Source of the DNA: VXNJ01 sp009840625 | GTDB lineage: Bacteria; Chloroflexota; UBA11872; VXNJ01 | DNA: 64,000 nucleotides | Reading direction: 5' to 3' | NCBI GenBank assembly: GCA_965207915.1 | Contig: OZ242304.1 | Location: 1,612,001 to 1,676,000, forward strand | Shown here: positions 8,274-17,312 of the stretch, one piece after another | Position numbering within the stretch: the stretch's first letter is position 1 | Layout: every line of letters begins with the position of its first letter | Notes under the pieces: model-generated | Database searches by the model: none | The model's input: the letters and a program-made list of their open reading frames with translations, nothing else | What the model was told of the DNA's origin: nothing | Made by a program: the position numbers and the translations under genes

Positions 8274-9500
8274 GTGAAGATTTGTTGGTTCCATCTGATG
8301 CCCTACCGGCATCTGCCGCCCGATTTCGAGCAGAAATACCGCAGCGTCTGGGTCGACCCGCCCAGCCACCTCTACGATGCCGAGAAGGCGCACGTCCTCT
8401 ACAACGAGTACTTGGACGAGCTCGAGCACGCGGCCGCGGTGGGTTTCGACGGGATCTGCGTCAACGAGCACCACAACAACGCCTACGGGATCATGCCCTC
8501 GCCCAACCTGATGGCAGCCGCCCTGGTTCGGCGCACTACCGAGGCGGCCATCGTGGTGATGGGCAACAGCCTGGCGCTGTACAACCCGCCGCTGCGGGTT
8601 GCCGAGGAATTCGCGATGCTGGACGTGGCCAGCGGCGGGCGCTTGGTGGCGGGATTCCCGACCGGGACATCGATGGACACCAACTTCGCCTACGGGGCGA
8701 ACCCGGCCACCCTGCGCGACCGTTACCACGAGGCCCACGACCTGATCATCCGCGCCTGGACCGAACCGGACCTGTTCGCGTTCAACGGCAAGTACACCCA
8801 GAACCGCTACGTGAACATCTGGCCGCGCCCGCTACAGAAACCACATCCTCCGGTCTGGGTTCCAGGCAGCGGCAGCGTCGAAACCTGGGAGTGGACCAGC
8901 CGGATGAACTACGTTTATTGCTACCTGAGTTACTCCGGGTACAAGCACGGCACCCGGGTGATGAAGGGTTTTTGGCGCGAGATGGAAAACCTGGGCGTCG
9001 ACGACAACCCCTACCGGGCCGGGTTCCTGCAGCTCGTTGCGGTTTCGGAGACCGACGCCAAGGCGGAGGAGGATTACGCACCCCACATCGAGTACTTCTT
9101 CAAGAAGAACCTGCACGTCTACCCGGGGTTCACCGAGGCTCCCGGCTACCGCTCGATCAAGACCCTGAAAAAGGGCGTCGGCAGCAACCTGAGCCGCTCG
9201 CACGCCCGCAAGCGCACCGAAATGAAGTGGAAGGACTTCGTCGAAGAGGGCTACGTCATCGGCGGCAGCCCGGAGACCGTCGCCGATCGGATGCGCGAGG
9301 CGGTCGAGGGTCTGCGGGTTGGTCACCTGATGGTGTTGCTGCAGATCGGCAGCATGCCCAAGGACCTGACCATGCAGAACACCGCCCTGTTCGCATCCGA
9401 GGTGATGCCCAAGCTGCGCGGCATGTGGAGCGGTTACGAAGATCACTGGTGGCCCAACCCGATCGCGAACCGGGCCGTGCCGGACCCGGTTGTAGGCTAG
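8274..9500 (+). CDS. LLM-class (luciferase-like) flavin-dependent monooxygenase
   Basis: This bacterial-luciferase-like TIM-barrel enzyme uses reduced flavin (FMNH2 or F420) and often O2 to oxidise organic compounds. Family signs are NEHHNNAYGIMPSPN after strand 2, the VMGNSLALYNPPLRVAEEFAMLDVASGGRLVAGF segment (split here between pattern and strand), the RDRYHEAHDLIIRAW helix, and PPVWVPGSGS in the substrate region. At 408 residues it has the length of the larger LLM members. The GTG start at 8274 follows CGGAG. The next gene, an alpha/beta hydrolase, begins nine bases after the stop, so the two are surely co-transcribed; such pairs are common in catabolic modules. The substrate is not predictable. 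Confidence 0.9.
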   Translation: MKICWFHLMPYRHLPPDFEQKYRSVWVDPPSHLYDAEKAHVLYNEYLDELEHAAAVGFDGICVNEHHNNAYGIMPSPNLMAAALVRRTTEAAIVVMGNSLALYNPPLRVAEEFAMLDVASGGRLVAGFPTGTSMDTNFAYGANPATLRDRYHEAHDLIIRAWTEPDLFAFNGKYTQNRYVNIWPRPLQKPHPPVWVPGSGSVETWEWTSRMNYVYCYLSYSGYKHGTRVMKGFWREMENLGVDDNPYRAGFLQLVAVSETDAKAEEDYAPHIEYFFKKNLHVYPGFTEAPGYRSIKTLKKGVGSNLSRSHARKRTEMKWKDFVEEGYVIGGSPETVADRMREAVEGLRVGHLMVLLQIGSMPKDLTMQNTALFASEVMPKLRGMWSGYEDHWWPNPIANRAVPDPVVG

Positions 9501-9509
9501 GCGGGCGAA

Positions 9510-10301
9510 ATGTCAAAGCGTCCGAACGAGCGCACCGTGACGGTCGGCGCGCTGCCGATTCAAATTGCCAGCGCCGGCAGCGGGCCTCCCCTTATCTACC
9601 TGCACGGGGCATTCGGCTACCTGGGCTGGCCGGAATTCCTGAACGAACTCGCCGAGCGGTTCACCGTCTACGCGCCGTTGCATCCCGGATTCGGCGAATC
9701 GGGCGATGCCGACGAGTTCGACGACCTTTTGGACCTCACCCTCTTTCACCTTGACCTGCTGGATGAATTGGGACTTGAGCGACCCGACGTAGTAGGGCAT
9801 TTTTTCGGCGCGATGATGGCGGCCGAGCTGGCCGCGATCGCCGGCAACCGCGTCAACCGGTTGGTCCTGACCGCACCGATGGGGCTGTGGCTAGAGGACC
9901 ATCCAGGAATCGACTACTTTGCCGCAGCTCCAGACAAATTGCGGTCGATACTTTTCGCCGACGCCGACAGTGATTCCGCTTTGCGCTGGCTTCCGGACCC
10001 CGATTCCGATGAGCAACGCCACCTGCAAAGGATCGAACGCACCCGTTCCCTGGCCACGATCGCCAAATTCATGTGGCCGATCCCGGACAAGGGTCTGAAA
10101 AAGCGCCTGCATCGAATCGATCATCCGACCCTGGTCGTCGTGGCCGAGCAAGACCAGTTGGTCGCGCCGGCCTACGGAAACGCTTTCGCCGACCGTATCC
10201 AGGGGGCCGAGATTGCGACTATTGCCGGCGCCGGTCACCTTTGCCACCTCGAACGGCCGGGCCGATACGGTACTCAGCTGGGCAGATTCCTGGCCAATTG
10301 A
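9510..10301 (+). CDS. Alpha/beta-hydrolase-fold protein lacking the serine nucleophile
   Basis: This 263-residue alpha/beta hydrolase has the oxyanion loop LHGAFG (31-36), PLHPGFGESG (57-65), the acid turn AEQDQLVAP and the C-terminal histidine in GAGHLCHLERP. The nucleophile elbow reads G-H-F-F-G (96-100) instead of G-H-S-x-G. The serine codon position (9801-9803) is TTT, one base from TCT. If the read is right, normal Ser-hydrolase chemistry is lost. It could be a cofactor-independent lyase or dioxygenase-like relative, a binding protein, or a recent mutant. It is co-transcribed with the LLM monooxygenase (gap nine bases), suggesting it handles that enzyme's product. Confidence 0.85.
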   Translation: MSKRPNERTVTVGALPIQIASAGSGPPLIYLHGAFGYLGWPEFLNELAERFTVYAPLHPGFGESGDADEFDDLLDLTLFHLDLLDELGLERPDVVGHFFGAMMAAELAAIAGNRVNRLVLTAPMGLWLEDHPGIDYFAAAPDKLRSILFADADSDSALRWLPDPDSDEQRHLQRIERTRSLATIAKFMWPIPDKGLKKRLHRIDHPTLVVVAEQDQLVAPAYGNAFADRIQGAEIATIAGAGHLCHLERPGRYGTQLGRFLAN

Positions 10302-10485
10302 CCCATCGGCGAACCTGGCTGCGGCCCACGCATGTTCGGCGATGCAAAGGGCGTTCGGCTCAATGTGCGGTTGATCCGCTGTCCTAGATTCGGCCGCGGC
10401 CATAGCACCACAGCGCGCGACGGCAGGGCAGCAACGGTATATTTCGGGCGGTTGACCGTGGATTGCGATTGCCGGGAGGGCTGGC

Positions 10486-11286
10486 ATGCTGAAGCTGGCG
10501 GGTAGGGTCGCGGTCATTACCGGCGGCGCGGGGTCCATGGGCAGCGCGCAGGCGCGGCTATTTGCCCGCGAAGGGGCCTCGGTTTGCGTGGCCGACACCA
10601 ACATCGCCGGTGCCCGCACGGTCGCCGAGGAGATCCGCGAGCGGGGCGGACATGCGATCGCCTGCGAACTCGATGTCCGGGTTGCTGCGGCCTGGGAAGA
10701 GACGGTTGCAACCACCGAGCGCCGGTTCGGGCACCTGGACACACTATGCAATATCGCCGGAGCAAATTACCGGGTCGGATTTGACGAGCAGACCGAGGAA
10801 ATGTGGCGCGCGATCATCGATACCAACCTGACCGCTTACTTTCTGGGTACCAAAGCAGTGGTGCCGGCGATGCGGCGAGCCGGCCGGGGGGTCATCCTGA
10901 ACACAGGTTCGCTGGCTTCGATCATGCAGGGCCCGGCCGGCCCGGCTTACGGGGTCAGCAAGATTGGATTGCTGGGACTGACCCGCGGCGCTGCGGCCAC
11001 CTATGCCAAGGACAACATCCGGTGCGTGCTCATTTCGCCCGGCCACGTGGACACTGATTTTCTGCGCGGCAACAAACCGCACAGCTCGAACGACGAGTCA
11101 ACGGATCTCGATGTCCCCGAAAACTATCAAAGGCGACTCGAGCAGACGCCGCTGGGAAGACTCTGCACGCCGGAGGACATAGCCAAGACGTTTCTGTTTG
11201 CCGCGTCCGACGACGCGTCGATGATCACCGGGTCCATGATCACGGTCGACGGTGGCGCCGCACTCTGGCTGGCTCGCTCTCGATGA
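10486..11286 (+). CDS. SDR-family NAD(P)-dependent oxidoreductase
   Basis: This is a classical short-chain dehydrogenase/reductase of 266 residues. The cofactor motif is TGGAGSMG (about 12-19), an acidic residue at the end of strand 2 (VADTN) favours NAD+, and CNIAGAN is the NNAG-equivalent. The active site comprises the serine in NTGSLAS and Y-x-x-x-K in YGVSK. The C-terminal ISPGHVDTDF and ITVDGG segments are as in FabG-like members. It likely oxidises a hydroxyl made or exposed by the upstream monooxygenase/hydrolase pair, but a 184-base gap makes co-transcription uncertain. The next gene starts 88 bases on. The substrate is unknown. Confidence 0.92.
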   Translation: MLKLAGRVAVITGGAGSMGSAQARLFAREGASVCVADTNIAGARTVAEEIRERGGHAIACELDVRVAAAWEETVATTERRFGHLDTLCNIAGANYRVGFDEQTEEMWRAIIDTNLTAYFLGTKAVVPAMRRAGRGVILNTGSLASIMQGPAGPAYGVSKIGLLGLTRGAAATYAKDNIRCVLISPGHVDTDFLRGNKPHSSNDESTDLDVPENYQRRLEQTPLGRLCTPEDIAKTFLFAASDDASMITGSMITVDGGAALWLARSR

Positions 11287-11374
11287 GCGCCGCGACCACC
11301 CGTGTTGGCTGCTCCGCGGGGGCGGATTTGCCGCGGCACGTTCAATCCGCATGTCCCTCCGGCCGGAGGTCCCC

Positions 11375-12346
11375 GTGAAGGTACTCGTGATAACCAACGC
11401 CACTACCTTGCCCGAGGTTTCGCAAGATCAGAAAAACCAGATCCGCGAGGCCGCCGGCCCCGGATCGGAGGTCGTGGTGACCGCAGATTCCGGCCGGGCG
11501 TTGTCCGAGATAGTCGACACCGACGTCCTGCTGGGCCACCTCGACCCGGAGTTGTTTGCGGTCGCCGAACGGCTCAAATGGGTCCACGCCACGGCTTCGG
11601 GGGTTGATGATTACCTGTTCGAGGAGTTCAAGCGGAGCGCCATTCCGCTAACCGGCGAAAAGGGGCTGGTCGGCCCGCATCTGGCCGATCACGCTTTCGC
11701 GTTGCTGCTGGCGCTGGCCCGGTCGCTCAAACCCGCCATGCAGCTAGGGGGCGGGGCGTGGGAATCTAGAGTCCCGATGCGGCGGGCCGCTTTCGAGCTC
11801 GGCGGACTCACGATGGGGATTGTGGGCTTCGGCGGAACCGGCCGGGCGGTTGCCGAGCGCGCCGCCGGTTTCGGGATGAACGTGCGCGCGGTGGATGCGC
11901 TGGACGTGCCGGGCACGCCGATCGTCCCGGTCGTCGAGTCGATGGAAAGCTTCCGCACCCTGCTCGGCCGGAGCGACGTGGTGGCGGTTTGCACGCCGCT
12001 GACGCCCGACACCCACCACCTCTTCAATAGCGAGTCTCTGGCCCTCATGAAACCGGGATCGGTCATCGTCAATGTGACCCGAGGAGAAATCATCGACCTG
12101 GAAGCGGTGATCGATGCGGTCGAATCTGGTCGCCTGCGGGGAGCAGTGCTTGACGTGGTTGAGGGAGAACCGCTTCCCGCCGATCACCGGGTATTTGATG
12201 TCGAAAACATCATCCTGACACCGCACACGGCCGGAGCATCCAATCACCGGGCGCAGCGGAACCTGGACCGTTTCTGTGAGAACCTGCAGTGTTTTCGCGC
12301 AAATCGCGAACTTGTGGGATTGATCGACAAGGAAACCGGCTTCTAG
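11375..12346 (+). CDS. D-2-hydroxyacid dehydrogenase, NAD(P)-dependent
   Basis: It reduces 2-keto acids to D-2-hydroxy acids or the reverse. The nucleotide-binding loop is GIVGFGGTGRAVAERA. The catalytic set is visible: Arg in VNVTRGEIID, Glu in LDVVEGEPLP and His in ILTPHTAGAS. GTG 11375 is preferred: GGAGG lies seven bases upstream and the protein begins VKVLVIT, the first strand of the domain. The longer frame from 11252 would overlap the SDR gene and adds a non-domain tail. From this start it is 323 residues, the usual length. Which keto acid it uses is not evident. Confidence 0.9.
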   Translation: MKVLVITNATTLPEVSQDQKNQIREAAGPGSEVVVTADSGRALSEIVDTDVLLGHLDPELFAVAERLKWVHATASGVDDYLFEEFKRSAIPLTGEKGLVGPHLADHAFALLLALARSLKPAMQLGGGAWESRVPMRRAAFELGGLTMGIVGFGGTGRAVAERAAGFGMNVRAVDALDVPGTPIVPVVESMESFRTLLGRSDVVAVCTPLTPDTHHLFNSESLALMKPGSVIVNVTRGEIIDLEAVIDAVESGRLRGAVLDVVEGEPLPADHRVFDVENIILTPHTAGASNHRAQRNLDRFCENLQCFRANRELVGLIDKETGF

Positions 12347-12615
12347 GCAGACCTGCTCCATGGACGGCAGCGACCGGTCGGCGCCCGAATCAAACGGGGC
12401 CGGGCAGAACTTTTGAACTTGAATTCGAAACCCGGCAAGTGAATCCGCAACGATCCCCGCGGCGGATGCGGACCGCCATCGCCCGGAAAAGTTGACGCCG
12501 GCTCTGGAAATCGGCCAAGTCGGGCCCTCGGTTATTCAAGAATCGGAAAAATCGCGTTCAAATGCTCGGCAGCTGAGGCGATCGATTACGACGTCGCCAT
12601 TTGACGGGACGACGA

Positions 12616-13998
12616 ATGAATTCCGACAACATCATCCTCGCGACGGACAGTTACAAGCAATCGCATCACGCCATGTACCAGCCGGGGACCGAAGTGGTCT
12701 CCTCGTACTTCGAGTCCCGGGCCGGCGGCGAGTACCCGTATTGCGTCTTCTTCGGACTCCAGTACCTAATGGACAAGCACCTTTCCGGAGCCAACCGGGT
12801 CACGCCGGCGATGATCGACGAGGCCGAGGAATTGTGCCGGTGGCACTTCGGTCAGGAGCTGTTCAATCGCCGGGGGTGGGAACACGTCGTAAGCGCCCAC
12901 GAAGGCCGCCTGCCGATCAGCATCCGGGCGGTCCCGGAAGGTAGCGTCGTGCCCGAATCGAACGTGCTGTTCACGATCGAGAACACCGATTCCAGGTGCG
13001 CCTGGCTGACCAACCACCTTGAGACGTTGCTGGTGCAACTCTGGTACCCCTGCACGGTAGCCACGATCAGCCGCGAACAGAAGCGGACTTTGAATTCGGC
13101 GCTTGAGAAGTCCGGCGACCCGGCCAACCTGGCATTCATGCTGCACGACTTCGGGTACCGGGGTTCCAGCAGCTCCGAATCGGCCGCCCTCGGCGGAGCC
13201 GCGCACCTGGTGAATTTCATGGGCACGGACACGATTGCCGGATTGCGGCTGCTGATGGCGCACTACGGCGCCGCGGAGCCGGGATATTCGGTCCCGGCGG
13301 CCGAGCATTCGACGATCACCGCGTGGGGCGAGGACGGCGAACTGGACGCCTACCGGCACATCCTGAACCGCTTCCGAACCGGTACGGTTGCGGTGGTGAG
13401 CGATTCCTGGGACATCTTCGAGGCCTGCCGCCAGCTCTGGGGACGGCATTTGCTGAATGAAATTGCCGGCAACCGGGGACGCACGCTGGTGGTGCGGCCT
13501 GATTCAGGCGAACCGGAACGGGTGGTGGTGGAATGCCTTTCGATCCTGGGCGAGCAATTCGGGCATCACGTCAACGAGAAGGGCTACAAGGTGTTGCCCG
13601 AGCACGTGCGGCTGATCCAGGGTGACGGCATAACGCGACGCTCGCTGCCGGGGTTGTGCGACGCGATAATGGGCGCCGGGTGGTCGATGGACAACATGGT
13701 CTTCGGCAGCGGCGGCGGATTGCTGCAAGACTGCGATCGCGATACGCTGAGATTTGCGCTCAAATGCAACTGGGTCCGGGTACACGGGGTCCAGCGCGAC
13801 GTTTTCAAACGCCCGGCGTCGGACCCGGCCAAGAACTCCAAGTCCGGGCCGCTGAAACTGATTCGGGACGGCACAAGCTTCAGAACGGTGAGTACGAGCG
13901 AGAACGCCGAACCAGACGTATTGCGGGAAGTATTCCGCGACGGCGAAGTGCTGGTGCGCGATAGCTTGGACGCCATCCGAAAACGGGCGGATCTGTAA
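12616..13998 (+). CDS. nadV: Nicotinamide phosphoribosyltransferase (NAMPT/NadV)
   Basis: It condenses nicotinamide with phosphoribosyl pyrophosphate to nicotinamide mononucleotide, the first step of one-step nicotinamide salvage to NAD+. The 460-residue protein follows animal NAMPT closely: DSYKQSHHAMYQPG at the N-terminus, HDFGYRG (about 177), FMGTDTIAG, the catalytic histidine in VPAAEHSTITAWG (H231, equivalent to human H247), VVSDSYDI-like VVSDSWDI, RPDSGEP, RVIQGDG-like RLIQGDG and FGSGGGLLQ. The ATG at 12616 gives MNSDNIILATDSYK. The gene stands alone; an NMN adenylyltransferase is not in the window. The pathway is patchy in bacteria, so transfer is possible. Confidence 0.96.
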   Translation: MNSDNIILATDSYKQSHHAMYQPGTEVVSSYFESRAGGEYPYCVFFGLQYLMDKHLSGANRVTPAMIDEAEELCRWHFGQELFNRRGWEHVVSAHEGRLPISIRAVPEGSVVPESNVLFTIENTDSRCAWLTNHLETLLVQLWYPCTVATISREQKRTLNSALEKSGDPANLAFMLHDFGYRGSSSSESAALGGAAHLVNFMGTDTIAGLRLLMAHYGAAEPGYSVPAAEHSTITAWGEDGELDAYRHILNRFRTGTVAVVSDSWDIFEACRQLWGRHLLNEIAGNRGRTLVVRPDSGEPERVVVECLSILGEQFGHHVNEKGYKVLPEHVRLIQGDGITRRSLPGLCDAIMGAGWSMDNMVFGSGGGLLQDCDRDTLRFALKCNWVRVHGVQRDVFKRPASDPAKNSKSGPLKLIRDGTSFRTVSTSENAEPDVLREVFRDGEVLVRDSLDAIRKRADL

Positions 13999-14503
13999 GT
14001 TAGCCGGAAAGCCCGGCGAAAGTTGGGCGCGTCCGCTTCACGTCACTGCTGTGCGGTCGGACTCGTCTTTTGGATTGGAACAAAGCGAATCGGCAGCCGC
14101 GGATTGCCGCTCCGCGCAGCCGCACTAGTCAGCCGAAGTAACTTGCGGGCAACGGGGCACCACCGGGGTTCCTTTATCCCGGCGACAGAACCGCCAGATT
14201 GAACCGATACCGGCCGGCTGCCGTGGCGCCGACGTCGTAAATTGGCGACGAAACAGACATGTAACCTAAGGGACGATCGGGCAATCCGGCCCCGAACCGT
14301 AACGGTGATACCGCAATAGAACCGTCCCTGATGCATGTCGATCCAAATGATTGCAAGGCAACCATCGGGAAGCGAATCTGTACGGAATCCCGGCCGGTGC
14401 GGCTGCCGGAGGTGGACCGGGGCGGGGCCAACGCCGGCGTCGGCGACTTGTTCTCGCCAAACACTTCAACTGGGAATGACTTGACCGCAAGGGGAATGCG
14501 CTG
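13999..14503. other. Intergenic region, nothing recognised
   Basis: About 500 bases between the NAMPT gene and the small membrane protein gene. Frames here have no ribosome site or family resemblance. The last 40 bases contain AAGGGG, which serves the next start codon. Confidence 0.35.
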
Positions 14504-14887
14504 ATGAACGCATTGAAGATCGTCGCAACCATATATCTGCTCATCACCGGGGCTCTGGTCGTCCTTCACCGGGTCACCGTAGCCGCCTACCCGGATTCAT
14601 GGGAAAGTACTCCCGGCGACATCCTGCACTGGCTGATGGCCGCAGGGATCCTGATCGTGCTCCTGCTCAGCGCGTACGAGCACTTTTCCGGCGGGAAAGC
14701 TATTGAACAGGATCTGGCCTTCTACGGCACCATCGCCCTCGGCATGACCTTTTTCTGGGTTTGGGGTTGCAGTACCTGGTCGGATACCGAGATTGCGCAC
14801 ACCGCGCATGCGGTCTGGTGGCCGGCGGTGGACGCCGCTTACGCGGTGGCAGCGTTTGCGTTCAGTCGCAAACTTACCCAACAGTGA
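14504..14887 (+). CDS. Small integral membrane protein, paralogue of the 2.1-kb gene
   Basis: This 127-residue protein has four likely membrane helices (about 3-23, 38-57, 73-93, 103-122) and no recognised family. It starts at ATG 14504, with AAGGGG nine bases upstream. It aligns by eye with the product of 2112-2549: similar size, an HRVTVAAYPDSW loop opposite HFVATQFYDPTI after helix 1, and LAFYGTIALGMTFFWVWG opposite FSFYFGASLLLIFLWNWAG in helix 3. The C-terminus is RKLTQQ. The pair looks like dispersed paralogues in one genome. The function is unknown. Confidence 0.7.
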   Translation: MNALKIVATIYLLITGALVVLHRVTVAAYPDSWESTPGDILHWLMAAGILIVLLLSAYEHFSGGKAIEQDLAFYGTIALGMTFFWVWGCSTWSDTEIAHTAHAVWWPAVDAAYAVAAFAFSRKLTQQ

Positions 14888-15061
14888 ATTAACTGCGCCG
14901 AGCAATCGCTGCAGAGTTCCCGGTCCGGGGTGGTTACTGGGCAAGACCCAGTAGGGGCGCCGCCGATTTTCTGGAACAATTCGGATCCCAACCCGAATTC
15001 CGCTCCCGGATCCGATCGCGGTCCGGGTGCCGGCCGGGATCGCCGCCAGCGCGCGTATTGG

Positions 15062-16798
15062 CTAGCGCTTCCCGGAAACTCCGATCGCGATCACGTCCAA
15101 CGCGTGGTACTTCTGGTGCCGGACCGAATCGGCGTAATGGCAAAGCAATCGGAAAGAGATTTCGCGGTCGTCCGGTATCGGCGGCAACTCGCTGAGGTAA
15201 GCGATTCTGTCCTCGACGTTTTCGGTCTCGGCCGCCGTGACGAATTCGACTTCGGTACGCTCGCCGTCAATCCGCGCCGAGACCTTTAGCCGGCGGGATT
15301 CGCCGCCGGCCTGTTCGGCCGCCTGGATCAGGATTGCCAGCGTCTCTTCCCCGGCCGAAACCAGCCGTTCGGTCGTAACCTCGCCCATGCCGCTGCGGTC
15401 GGCCACGCGGCGCAGGAAGTCCTCGACTTCGGGAAAACAGGATTCGTCGAGATTGGTGCGCAGTCGGTTGCCGCGCCTGCCGGTCAACTCGATGAACACC
15501 ATCATGACCGTGGCCGATATCGCGCCGGCAGTCATCCCGTTGGCGAACAGGGCGGCAAAAAACCCGTCCCCGACCTGATCGGGAAATATTGCGCCGTTCT
15601 GGAACCCGACGCCGAGCCAGAACGACAGGCCCACCACGATTACTTTGCGGTGGTCGACCCCGTCCCGGACGACGATCCGCATCCCCTGGACGAACAACAG
15701 CGCAATGAAGACGATCATGTAGGCGGCCGCCACCGGGTTTGGAATGGCGATGAACACCGCGGCCGCTTTCGGGAAAAACGCCAGCACGAAAAGTGCGATC
15801 CCGATAACCACGCCCACCCGGCGCGATCCGACACCGGTAACGTCGGCCAGGGAAATGCTGGTCGAGTAGGTCGTGTTGGGCAGGGTTCCCGCCAATCCAG
15901 ATAGCAGGTTCCCGATGCCGTCGGCGTTCAGGGCGCCTTGCACGACGCGAAAGTCGGTGGCTTTGGGCCGGCGACGCGAAACCCGTTGAATGGCCACGCC
16001 GTCGCCAAGGGTCTCGATCGCGCCAACCAGCGTGACGACCACGAACGCCGGCAGAAGCAACCAGAATTCCTCGCCCAGCGCGAAATCGAAACCTGGCCAC
16101 GAGGCCACCGGGATGCCGATCCACTGCGCGTCGAGGATCAGGTTCGCATCGTAGATTCCGAACGCGCCCGCGACCGCGCATCCGACGAATATGCCGACGA
16201 TGGGCGACCAGAGCCGGAGTACCGGCGGAGCTTTGAGGATCAATCCGACGGTAACGAGGATGGTCACCAGCGCCGTCACCAGGCCGGATTCGGGGGGTGA
16301 CCCGGCCGGAACGCTGCGCGCAGTGTCGAACACGATCGGCATTACGGTGACCGCGATCAGCATGATCACGGTACCTGCGACTACGGGGGTAAAGACCCGG
16401 CGCAACAGGGCCAGCCGCGATGCCAGGAGGAATTGGATCAGCGACGACACCACGATCAGCGACGCCATCAGGGCCGGTCCACCTTCGACCAGCGCGGCGA
16501 CGCATACGGCAATGAACGCCCCCGAAGTCCCCATGATCAACACATGGCCGGAACCAATTGATCCGAATCGAACCGCCTGGATCACCGTGGTTACGCCGCT
16601 GATCAACAGCGCCGCGAACACCGCCCAAGACAGGTAATCGGCCGACTGCTCGGCGATCCGCACCACGATCACGACGGTCAAAACAATCGGGGCCACGATG
16701 ACCATCGCCGACTGCATGCCGGCGCCGATCGCGATCAGGGTCGGGGGATTCTCTTCCGGTTCGAAGAGTACGTGTTCGTTGAATTCCTCGGATGACAC
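15062..16798 (-). CDS. NCS2-type nucleobase permease with a C-terminal kinase-like ATPase-fold extension
   Basis: Residues about 20-435 form an NCS2 (uracil/xanthine permease, SLC23) transporter: repeated helices, FGSIGSGHVLIMGTSGAF early, the signature region VGAIETLGDGVAIQRVSRR with the conserved Glu, then GTLPNTTYSTSISLADVTGVGSRRVG. After the last helix about 140 extra residues follow, starting at RTNLDESCFPEVEDFLRRVA. This tail reads like an RsbW/GHKL ATPase-type fold (LVSAGEETLAILIQAAEQ helix, then strands and an ISFRLLCHYADSVRHQ helix) but without a clear nucleotide-binding G box. The 578-residue length is longer than the usual 430-460. I infer a regulatory or partner-binding domain. 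The actual base transported is unknown. Confidence 0.85.
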   Translation of the reverse strand: MSSEEFNEHVLFEPEENPPTLIAIGAGMQSAMVIVAPIVLTVVIVVRIAEQSADYLSWAVFAALLISGVTTVIQAVRFGSIGSGHVLIMGTSGAFIAVCVAALVEGGPALMASLIVVSSLIQFLLASRLALLRRVFTPVVAGTVIMLIAVTVMPIVFDTARSVPAGSPPESGLVTALVTILVTVGLILKAPPVLRLWSPIVGIFVGCAVAGAFGIYDANLILDAQWIGIPVASWPGFDFALGEEFWLLLPAFVVVTLVGAIETLGDGVAIQRVSRRRPKATDFRVVQGALNADGIGNLLSGLAGTLPNTTYSTSISLADVTGVGSRRVGVVIGIALFVLAFFPKAAAVFIAIPNPVAAAYMIVFIALLFVQGMRIVVRDGVDHRKVIVVGLSFWLGVGFQNGAIFPDQVGDGFFAALFANGMTAGAISATVMMVFIELTGRRGNRLRTNLDESCFPEVEDFLRRVADRSGMGEVTTERLVSAGEETLAILIQAAEQAGGESRRLKVSARIDGERTEVEFVTAAETENVEDRIAYLSELPPIPDDREISFRLLCHYADSVRHQKYHALDVIAIGVSGKR

Positions 16799-17006
16799 CT
16801 GCGACTCAGATGCGGTTGGAAAGCGAGTTCAATTACGCCTCGGCGCGATTTCCGCGCGTATCGCCCGGCGGGTCGGGTCGCCGAGTTGTTCGGATGGACG
16901 GAGCGATCCCGGGGGCGTGGGCCGGAGCGCTCGGACGCGCCTCGCCTGCCGGCATTCGGTCATCAATTCGGCCCGCTTTTCGGTCGGGTCCTGCAGTGGA
17001 GACCGA

Positions 17007-17312
17007 TCACGCTCCCAGACTGCCTGCCCGCGTGATTTTGGCGACGTAGTTGCGCCCGCGCCCCGTTATCCGGAAAACTCCTCGCTCAGTCGATGCCGGC
17101 CAGGCGTAACCGAGCGATTCGAGCTCGCCTAGGGCGGCGGTCCAGAGCGCACTTTTGCGCGATTCATCGCCCGGACCCAAAAACTGCACGTCGGCGACCC
17201 TGATGATCGAACCGTTCCGATCACGATCGCGCAGGATGTCGTTGCCCTTCTCCACCGCAACTTTCAGGATCGCGTCGGCTTCCTCCGAACACCGTCGGAT
17301 TCTTTCGGGCAT
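17007..17312 (-). CDS. Small hypothetical protein with winged-helix-like C-terminus
   Basis: This 101-residue protein comes from ATG 17312. The second half reads like a small winged helix: SALWTAALGELESLGYAW followed by RGVFRITGRGRNYVAKI, in which the final strands resemble the wing. The first half is charged and helical. It is monocistronic, with no strong ribosome site. I do not recognise a named family. Codon use looks like that of neighbouring genes, which favours a real gene. Confidence 0.5.
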   Translation of the reverse strand: MPERIRRCSEEADAILKVAVEKGNDILRDRDRNGSIIRVADVQFLGPGDESRKSALWTAALGELESLGYAWPASTERGVFRITGRGRNYVAKITRAGSLGA

